Assembly (NCBI GenBank): GCA_964504455.1
Contig: CAZDDY010000035.1
Coordinates: 1 to 5,081, forward strand
Length of the DNA: 5,081 nt
Reading direction: 5' to 3'
Origin: CAZDDY01 sp964504455
Lineage (GTDB): Bacteria > Patescibacteriota > Minisyncoccia > Phycocordibacterales > UBA9973
Of this stretch, positions 1-4,837 are shown piece after piece. Made by a program: the position numbers and the translations under genes. Below the pieces are notes generated by a model. It was not told the DNA's origin. It saw nothing but the letters and a program-made list of their open reading frames with translations, and searched no databases. Positions within the stretch are counted from its first letter, which is position 1, and every line of letters begins with the position of its first letter.

Positions 1-5
1 CTATA

Positions 6-33
6 ATTATAACAAATATAGGAAAATTGTCAA
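6..33 (-). promoter_or_regulatory. Strong sigma70-type promoter firing leftward
   Basis: On the minus strand there is a perfect -35 box TTGACA (33 to 28), a 16-base spacer, and a perfect -10 box TATAAT (11 to 6). The -10 is preceded by TGT (14 to 12), which makes it an extended -10. The predicted transcription start lies at or just beyond the left edge, so the driven gene is outside the window. It is divergent from yebC. This is the best promoter match in the window by a clear margin. The -10 sits in the palindrome TATAATTATA (2-11), so a rightward TATAAT also exists at 2-7, but its -35 would be off the edge. Confidence 0.7.
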
Positions 34-79
34 TGTCTCTCCTTTCTAAAATAACTACTGTTTATGGGCTATTTTAGGG

Positions 80-108
80 TTTACGAATTGCCTTATCCTG
101 GCTACTAT
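80..108 (+). promoter_or_regulatory. Candidate yebC promoter, leaderless type
   Basis: TTTACG (80-85) and TACTAT (103-108) are separated by 17 bases. The -10 box ends 6 bases before the yebC ATG at 115, so the expected transcription start falls on or next to the start codon. That would give a leaderless mRNA. No Shine-Dalgarno sequence lies upstream of the ATG, which fits. The -35 is a moderate match only. The same 7-mer TACTATA precedes the penicillin-binding protein gene at a similar distance. Confidence 0.45.
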
Positions 109-114
109 ATACGC

Positions 115-639
115 ATGAGTCACTCAAAATGGGCTAAAACAGAGCTAAAAAAGGCTGTTAGTGATAGTAAGAAAAGTAAGATTTTTGGAAAAATAGTAAA
201 ACTACTTATCGTGGAAGCTAAAAAAGCTGATGGGAACAAAGATGCCCCAGGAGTAAAAATGGCAATAGAGAAAGCACGAGAAGTTGATATGCCAAAAGAT
301 AATATTGACCGTGCAATCAAAAAAGCCACTGAGGAAAAAACTGCACTTGAACATATCACGTATGAAGCATATGGTCCGGGTGGAGTAGGAATTATTATTG
401 AGGCATTGACTGACAATCGAAACAAAGCTGCACAAGAAATCAGACATATTCTCACAAAAAATGGTGCGACGCTTGGTGCAATAGGTTCTGTGACGTGGAA
501 TTTTAAAAAAGAAGGAAATGAATGGGTTCCACAAAGCACGACTCAAGTTTCTGAATCTGATGGTGAAATACTCACAAAGATTATTGATGAACTTGAAGAT
601 AGTGATGAAGTACAACAAGTATTCACGAGTGCAGAGTAG
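115..639 (+). CDS. yebC: YebC/PmpR/TACO1-family protein, short form
   Basis: This is a 174-residue member of the YebC family. The family was long annotated as transcriptional regulators and more recently described as ribosome-associated factors that help translation through difficult, proline-rich stretches. The start at 115 is chosen because the protein then begins MSHSKWAK, matching the family N-terminus M-(A)GHSKWA. An in-frame ATG at 64 would add 17 unconserved residues. Family blocks seen include KSKIFGKI (21-28), AIEKAREVDMPKDNI (50-64), the hallmark YEAYGPGGVG (83-92), EALTDNRN (96-103), and a C-terminal block from VPQST (138) through DELEDSDEVQQVF (158-170). Typical members are about 240 residues. 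Here the part normally lying between the GSVTWNF-like strand (124-130) and the VPQST block is missing, apparently an internal domain loss rather than a truncation. ruvC follows after 2 bases, a common yebC-ruvC order, so co-transcription is likely. Family assignment is very secure; the exact molecular role of this short form is inferred. Confidence 0.95.
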   Translation: MSHSKWAKTELKKAVSDSKKSKIFGKIVKLLIVEAKKADGNKDAPGVKMAIEKAREVDMPKDNIDRAIKKATEEKTALEHITYEAYGPGGVGIIIEALTDNRNKAAQEIRHILTKNGATLGAIGSVTWNFKKEGNEWVPQSTTQVSESDGEILTKIIDELEDSDEVQQVFTSAE

Positions 640-641
640 TT

Positions 642-1118
642 ATGAGAATACTTTCGATAGATCCTGGATTTGAGCGAATTGGAATTGCAATACTTGATAA
701 GGAAAAAAGTTCAAAAGAAACTCTTGTACATTCAGAATGTTTTCATACAAACAAAGATGATGCATTTCCTGACAGATTAGTATTGATCAGAAAAAAAATA
801 AAATTGATTATTGAAACATACAAACCAAGCATGCTTGCAATAGAAACACTCTTTATGGCAAAAAATAAAAAGACCGGCATGAAAGTTTCTGAAGCGCGTG
901 GTGTGATAATCAGCGAAGCAAAGGGTGAAGGATTGTCTATTCATGAATACTCACCTCTTCAAATAAAAATTGCAGTAACTGGATATGGTAGAGCGGACAA
1001 GAAACAAGTAATGAGTATGATTCCACGCATACTTTCACTCAAGGAGGTGAGCGCTTCGGATGACGAACTAGACGCTATAGCTGTTGGATTAACAGCTATT
1101 GCACACGAACATTTATAA
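642..1118 (+). CDS. ruvC: Holliday junction resolvase RuvC
   Basis: This is a 158-residue crossover junction endodeoxyribonuclease (E. coli RuvC has 173). It is a dimeric, Mg-dependent nuclease that cuts four-way DNA junctions symmetrically at the end of recombination. The RNase H-like fold is recognisable with all four acidic catalytic positions: D7 in ILSIDPG, E68 in LAIETLFMAKN, and D141 and D144 in DDELDAIAVGL. FMAKN followed by SEARGV (83-88) and the basic GYGRADKKQV segment (114-123) match the family's DNA-contacting regions. The ATG lies 2 bases after the yebC stop, with no good ribosome binding site, so translation is probably coupled to yebC. In many bacteria ruvA and ruvB follow; here they do not, and the next gene is an unrelated acidic protein with its own promoter-like box. 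If RuvAB exist they are encoded elsewhere. An SD-like aaggaggtga at 1041-1050 is inside the coding sequence and leads to no reading frame of note. Confidence 0.97.
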   Translation: MRILSIDPGFERIGIAILDKEKSSKETLVHSECFHTNKDDAFPDRLVLIRKKIKLIIETYKPSMLAIETLFMAKNKKTGMKVSEARGVIISEAKGEGLSIHEYSPLQIKIAVTGYGRADKKQVMSMIPRILSLKEVSASDDELDAIAVGLTAIAHEHL

Positions 1119-1198
1119 CTGTTTTGTTGATGTAAGTTTTCCCCAACTTTCTCGTTCTCCTATTGCCAAGTAATACGCTCTTTGGTACAAAATCAACA

Positions 1199-1204
1199 TA
1201 TAAT
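1199..1204 (+). promoter_or_regulatory. Candidate -10 box for the acidic small gene
   Basis: A perfect TATAAT lies 20 bases before the ATG at 1225, which would give a very short 5' leader of about 13 bases with no Shine-Dalgarno sequence. No convincing -35 sits at 16-18 bases upstream; the nearest weak candidate, at about 1174-1179, has a 19-base spacer. The surrounding DNA is very AT-rich, so chance occurrence is possible. A second -10-like stretch (CATAAAT, 1215-1221) lies closer to the ATG. Confidence 0.4.
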
Positions 1205-1224
1205 AATAGTTATTCATAAATAGT

Positions 1225-1428
1225 ATGCTCGACGAAGAACAAAAAAATGAAGAGGCTCTCTTAGAATTAAGTGATGATGCATTTGATGCAGACGATGCTG
1301 ATGACGCAGATGTAGTTGATGATGCAGACCCATTAGTTGATGACGAGACCTTACCTACTGAAGAAGAGGAGGAATATGAAGATGATATAGATTCTCTCGG
1401 AGGTTTAAATAGAGACGAAAATTATTAA
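1225..1428 (+). CDS. Small, highly acidic hypothetical protein
   Basis: This is a 67-residue protein that I do not recognise. By count, 31 of 67 residues are Asp or Glu, and only K7 and R63 are basic, giving a very low predicted pI. Residues 18-35 are a low-complexity Asp/Ala stretch (DAFDADDADDAD and similar) and 46-50 are five consecutive Glu. There is no signal peptide, membrane segment or cysteine, so it is probably cytoplasmic and largely disordered. The only hydrophobic patches are ALLEL (11-15) and IDSLGGL (55-61). The start is well bounded: an in-frame TAG at 1207-1209 lies just upstream and no other ATG intervenes. It lies 106 bases after ruvC, and its stop codon is inside the arm of a strong terminator hairpin, which supports it being a real expressed unit. 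Function is unknown; acidic proteins of this kind can bind basic partners or cations, but nothing here decides that. Confidence 0.75.
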   Translation: MLDEEQKNEEALLELSDDAFDADDADDADVVDDADPLVDDETLPTEEEEEYEDDIDSLGGLNRDENY

Positions 1429-1462
1429 ATAAAAATCCCCTTTTGGGGGATTTTTATTTAAT
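1424..1462. terminator. Bidirectional intrinsic terminator
   Basis: A perfect 17-bp inverted repeat has arms at 1424-1440 and 1446-1462 and a 5-base loop TTTTG (1441-1445). The core is CCCC/GGGG flanked by A-run/T-run pairs, so each strand reads as a GC stem followed by a U-tract (ATTTTTATTT to the right, and the same on the minus strand). It lies between two convergent genes and can end both. The stop codon of the acidic gene (1426-1428) is in the left arm and the stop codon of tyrS (1454-1456) is in the right arm. Confidence 0.93.
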
Positions 1463-2647
1463 CTTTATAAATCTGTGTTTTCCAATCTTATAAACGTGAC
1501 CCGACTGTACTTTTTCTTTTACAGTCATTTTTTTATTTTCGGTCATGTCGGTAATTGCACCTCCTTCAAAAAGTCTTCGGGCTTCAGAGTTTGATTCAAC
1601 GATTCCTTTTCCTAAAAGTATTGGCATAAGTAACCCGGTACCAACTATTTCTTCAGCGTCAGTTGGTATCTCGTTTTTTTCAAACTTCTGTATCCAATCT
1701 TTCTCTGCTATCTCTGCCTTACTTTCATCGTGATAAAGAGTAACTACTTTTTTTGCCAACAACATCTTCAGGTTTTTGGGATTAGTTTGAGACTCTAACT
1801 CTTTTTTATATTTGGTAATTTCTTCCATTGAAACTTTGGTGCATAATTCAAATCCTGAAATAATCATTCCATCGGTCCAGCTCATAACCTTTCCATACAT
1901 TTCCTCTGGTGTATCAGTGAGTGTAATCATATTCCCCTCGGACTTCCCCATTTTTACCCCTGTCGGATCGGTAAGCAGTTTTGTAGTAAGAACAAACTTC
2001 TCTTTGTTTTTTATTTCTTTCATTAGTGTTCGTCCGGTCAACATATTAAATGTTTGGTCATTTCCTCCAATTTCTCCATCAACATCAAGTGCGATACTAT
2101 CGTACCCTTGCATAAGTGGGTACATAAGCTCATGCATATACAACGGCTTTCCTTCTTTTATTCTCTTATCAAACAAGTCTCGTTCTATTATTTGTTGAAC
2201 AGTCATTTTCGAAGCTAAGGCGAGAACGTCTTCAAATTTCATTTTTGCTAACCATGCATCGTTATATCTTAATTCGAAAACTTTTCTACTTTTTGTGTTT
2301 ATTATTTTTGATGCCTGCTTAAGATAAGAGCGCATGTTCTTTTTTACTTGATCTTTGGTAAGTGGAATCCGTGTTGACGACTTGTCTGGGTCGCCTATCA
2401 TTGCAGTAAAACTACCAATAAGAAGAACAACCTTATGCCCAAGCGCTTGAAACTCAGCTAGTTTTGTAAGTGGGATAGCATGACCAATATGAAGTGTTGG
2501 ACCAGTTGGGTCTATTCCTAAATACAACCTTAGTTGTTTTCCACTTTTTAGTAGTTTTTCTAAATACTCTTTAGATGGATAGACTTCTTGTACCCCCCTT
2601 TCAAGTAATGCTTTTATTTTTGATTCGTCTGTAGAAACAGATGCCAT
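1454..2647 (-). CDS. tyrS: Tyrosyl-tRNA synthetase
   Basis: This 397-residue class I aminoacyl-tRNA synthetase activates tyrosine with ATP and charges tRNA-Tyr in the cytoplasm. The Rossmann catalytic domain carries LGIDPTGPTLHIGHA with the HIGH motif at residues 53-56. The tyrosine-pocket pattern Y176-x3-Q180-x2-D183 (YPLMQGYD) follows, then IGGNDQ, and the KMSKS loop appears as KMGKS (232-236) within VKMGKSEGN. The C-terminal part, from about residue 335, reads LLMPILLGKG then SEARRLFEGGAI and ends SGHVYKIGKHRFIKI, which is an S4-type RNA-binding domain. Length and motifs fit the TyrZ-like bacterial branch (KM-type rather than KF-type signature). ATG at 2647 is preferred over an in-frame GTG at 2665. 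It begins MASVSTDESKIKALLERGV as in relatives, and a promoter-like TGCTAGAGT lies 8 bases upstream of it and would overlap the longer N-terminus. It is divergent from the PBP gene and convergent with the acidic gene. It seems complete and functional. Confidence 0.97.
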   Translation of the reverse strand: MASVSTDESKIKALLERGVQEVYPSKEYLEKLLKSGKQLRLYLGIDPTGPTLHIGHAIPLTKLAEFQALGHKVVLLIGSFTAMIGDPDKSSTRIPLTKDQVKKNMRSYLKQASKIINTKSRKVFELRYNDAWLAKMKFEDVLALASKMTVQQIIERDLFDKRIKEGKPLYMHELMYPLMQGYDSIALDVDGEIGGNDQTFNMLTGRTLMKEIKNKEKFVLTTKLLTDPTGVKMGKSEGNMITLTDTPEEMYGKVMSWTDGMIISGFELCTKVSMEEITKYKKELESQTNPKNLKMLLAKKVVTLYHDESKAEIAEKDWIQKFEKNEIPTDAEEIVGTGLLMPILLGKGIVESNSEARRLFEGGAITDMTENKKMTVKEKVQSGHVYKIGKHRFIKIK

Positions 2648-2655
2648 ATACAGGT

Positions 2656-2684
2656 ACTCTAGCACAAAGACGAGGCTTTATCAG
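2656..2684 (-). promoter_or_regulatory. Candidate tyrS promoter
   Basis: On the minus strand, CTGATA (2684 to 2679, 4 of 6 matches to the -35 consensus) is followed after 17 bases by TAGAGT (2661 to 2656, 4 of 6). The -10 is preceded by TGC, giving an extended -10. The box ends 8 bases before the ATG at 2647, so the transcript would be leaderless or nearly so. No Shine-Dalgarno sequence is seen. No T-box leader can fit: only 63 bases separate the two divergent start codons. Confidence 0.45.
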
Positions 2685-2694
2685 CTTATACTCG

Positions 2695-2703
2695 TGATAC
2701 TAT
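2695..2703 (+). promoter_or_regulatory. Candidate extended -10 promoter of the PBP gene
   Basis: TGATACTAT is an extended -10 element (TGn followed by TACTAT, 2698-2703). It ends 7 bases before the ATG at 2711, so transcription would be expected to begin at or next to the start codon. The -35 is poor (TTTATC at 2677-2682, spacer 15), which an extended -10 can tolerate. TATACT at 2687-2692 is an alternative -10 that would give a leader of about 11 bases. Confidence 0.45.
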
Positions 2704-2710
2704 AGATAAT

Positions 2711-4837
2711 ATGCTTCTTAAACCGGTTAAGAAATACAAAAGAAAAAAGCAGAAAAATGTGGGTTCGTTCTTTTCCAGGAACGCCCTCTTTATTCTTGGA
2801 GGTTTTTTTGTTTTATGTGGGGCACTTTTTGCAATATGGGTTGCAACACTAAGACTTCCAGACTTTAATGACTTTCAGGCTCGTTTAACACACCGTTCAA
2901 CCCAAATCTACGACCGAACAGGCAAAGTGCTCTTATACGACCTCCACAAAGACGTAAAAAGAACTGTTGTTGATATTTCAGAAATAAGCCAAAACGTAAA
3001 GAATGCGACACTGGCTGTTGAAGATGACAAATTTTACCAACACGCAGGATTTCGGCCTCTTGCCTTTGCACGCGCTGCTTTTTTCAATTTAATAAGTGGT
3101 GAATATTCTCAAGGAGGATCTACAATTACACAACAAGTTATAAAAAATACCCTCCTCACACAGAAAAAAACTATTACAAGAAAACTAAAAGAAATTATAC
3201 TCGCGCTCAAACTTGAGCGAGCAATGAGTAAAGATGAGATCCTTGAAGCGTATCTTAATGAGTCATCTTACGGTGGAAATATTTATGGTATTGAACAAGC
3301 ATCACAAACATATTTTGGTAAACCATCTAAAGATCTTACGATTGCGGAAGCAGCATATTTAGCAGGAATTCCACAATCACCAACATATTACTCACCATAC
3401 GGAAGACATACTGATGCATTAAAAGAGAGACAAGAATTTATTTTAAGAAGAATGAAGACTGTTGGGTACCTTACAAATGAGGAATATGAAACACAAAAAA
3501 ACATTCCTGTAGTTCCAATTGGGAAAGGTGAAACAAAGGGAATTAAAGCACCTCATTTTGTTTTTTTTATTCAAGATTATTTACAAGAAATGTATGGTGA
3601 GGAAGCAGTGCAAAATGGCGGACTTAAAGTAACAACAACGCTTGATTACGAGTTGCAAAAAGAAGCTGAGAAAATTGCGCTTGAAGGGTCTCTTGAAATT
3701 GAAAAAACATTTAATGCATCAAATATCGGTTTTGTTGTTATGGACCCAAAAACAGGGCAAGTGCTTTCTATGGTGGGTTCCCGAGATTATTTTGATGAAG
3801 ATATTGATGGTGCATACAACACAACAATTGCACTAAGACAACCTGGGTCATCTTTTAAGCCTATTGCGTATGTTTTAGGTCTTATGAAGGGTTATACGTC
3901 AGATACCATTTTATTTGATGTCCCAACAGAATTTAATGCAACTTGTTACCCAGGAGAAACTGATGATAGATGTTACTCACCAGAAAACTATGATGGAGAG
4001 TACAGGGGGCCAGTAACAGTCCGTAAAGCACTTGCTCAATCGTTAAACGTTCCTGCGGTAAAAATGCTTTACCTTGTAGGTATACAAGATACTATAAAAA
4101 TGGCTCAAGATCTTGGAATTACAACATTGAAACCTGATTTTCCATATGGACTTACACTTGTTCTTGGAGGTGGCGAAGTAAGACTACTTGATATGGCAAG
4201 TGTGTATAGTGTTTTTGCCTCTGATGGTGTTAAAAGAAAGACCACAGCAATATTAAAAATAGAAGATGCTGATGGAAAAACACTCGAAGAATACAAAGAG
4301 GATCCTGGTATACAAGTTGTCCCGGAAAATACGGCTCGAGAACTTACAAGTATTTTATCTGACAATGATGCTCGGATTCCAACCTTCTCTCCAACCTCTG
4401 CTCTTTATTTCCCTGGAACAAGTGTTGCAGCAAAAACAGGTACTACAAATGATTACAGAGATGTATGGGTATTGGGATACACACCAAATATTGTCGTTGG
4501 TGCTTGGGCTGGAAATAATGATAATAGCCCAATGGTAAAAAGAACTTCAGGAACAATAATTGCCCCAATTTGGCATAAACTTATGGCATACGCAATAGAA
4601 AAATACCCACCGGAGCCTTTCATAACATATGCAAAAGAAGAAGGATATGAAAACCTCCCTCCTATACTGCGGGGTGTATGGCAACTACCGGGGGGAATAC
4701 ACGATATTTTGTTTTATATTGATAAAAACAATCCTCGTGGCGGAGCACCTCAAAACCCAAACAATGATCCTCAGTTTAAAAACTGGGAATCTGGGGTCTT
4801 AAACTGGTATACAAGCCCAAAAACTCTTGGAAACTAA
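2711..4837 (+). CDS. Class A penicillin-binding protein (PBP1A type)
   Basis: This is a 708-residue bifunctional peptidoglycan synthase that polymerises lipid II into glycan strands and crosslinks the stem peptides outside the membrane. In order: a basic cytoplasmic tail (KKYKRKKQK, 7-15) and one membrane anchor (about 25-46). The GT51 glycosyltransferase domain (about 60-240) shows VEDDKFYQHAG with catalytic E104, GGSTITQQ (135-142), RKLKE with E161, and KDEILEAYLNESSYGGNIYG (174-193). The transpeptidase domain (about 335-625) has SxxK as S380-S-F-K383 in RQPGSSFKP, SxN as S444-L-N446, and KTGT at 575-578. All key residues are present, so both activities should be intact. A loop between SxxK and SxN carries two cysteines (C412, C421), the only ones predicted to lie outside the membrane. 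After the transpeptidase comes a tail of about 65 residues rich in Pro, Asn and Trp (HDILFYIDKNNPRGG, NNDPQFKNWE), not part of the two catalytic domains. There is no SD before the ATG. Its stop overlaps that of the convergent gene downstream. Which named paralogue (ponA, mrcA or pbpC) applies cannot be decided. Confidence 0.96.
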   Translation: MLLKPVKKYKRKKQKNVGSFFSRNALFILGGFFVLCGALFAIWVATLRLPDFNDFQARLTHRSTQIYDRTGKVLLYDLHKDVKRTVVDISEISQNVKNATLAVEDDKFYQHAGFRPLAFARAAFFNLISGEYSQGGSTITQQVIKNTLLTQKKTITRKLKEIILALKLERAMSKDEILEAYLNESSYGGNIYGIEQASQTYFGKPSKDLTIAEAAYLAGIPQSPTYYSPYGRHTDALKERQEFILRRMKTVGYLTNEEYETQKNIPVVPIGKGETKGIKAPHFVFFIQDYLQEMYGEEAVQNGGLKVTTTLDYELQKEAEKIALEGSLEIEKTFNASNIGFVVMDPKTGQVLSMVGSRDYFDEDIDGAYNTTIALRQPGSSFKPIAYVLGLMKGYTSDTILFDVPTEFNATCYPGETDDRCYSPENYDGEYRGPVTVRKALAQSLNVPAVKMLYLVGIQDTIKMAQDLGITTLKPDFPYGLTLVLGGGEVRLLDMASVYSVFASDGVKRKTTAILKIEDADGKTLEEYKEDPGIQVVPENTARELTSILSDNDARIPTFSPTSALYFPGTSVAAKTGTTNDYRDVWVLGYTPNIVVGAWAGNNDNSPMVKRTSGTIIAPIWHKLMAYAIEKYPPEPFITYAKEEGYENLPPILRGVWQLPGGIHDILFYIDKNNPRGGAPQNPNNDPQFKNWESGVLNWYTSPKTLGN

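Noticed and set aside
10..48. Minus-strand AAAGGAGAG followed by a TTG that could start a leftward peptide
   Set aside because: The frame reaches TAA after about eight codons and coincides with the strong -35/-10 promoter, so it is promoter DNA rather than a gene.
64..114. Longer yebC start at ATG 64
   Set aside because: The extra 17 residues are unlike the family N-terminus, while ATG 115 gives the conserved MSHSKWA. The candidate promoter boxes (80-108) also lie inside this stretch.
120..618. Minus-strand open frames of about 138 codons opposite yebC
   Set aside because: They lie antisense to a strongly conserved gene, have low-complexity Ser/Phe/Ile composition typical of reverse-strand shadows, and match no known protein.
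1041..1062. Perfect Shine-Dalgarno-like aaggaggtga followed by ATG at 1060
   Set aside because: It encodes KEVSA inside ruvC, and the ATG frame (ATG ACG AAC TAG) stops after three codons.
1134..1149. AAGTT-TTCCCC-AACTT hairpin as a ruvC terminator
   Set aside because: The stem is five A-T-rich pairs and it lacks a following T-run, so it is too weak to call as an intrinsic terminator.
1812..2198. Plus-strand open frame of 128 codons opposite tyrS
   Set aside because: It is a shadow of tyrS with Ser/Ile/Pro-rich composition and no motif or start signal.
2648..2665. Longer tyrS start at GTG 2665
   Set aside because: It adds only MLEYLY, overlaps the promoter-like TGCTAGAGT, and uses a rarer start codon than the ATG at 2647.
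3111..3120. Shine-Dalgarno-like aaggagga inside the PBP gene
   Set aside because: It is the coding sequence for the conserved QGGST motif of the GT51 domain, not a start region.
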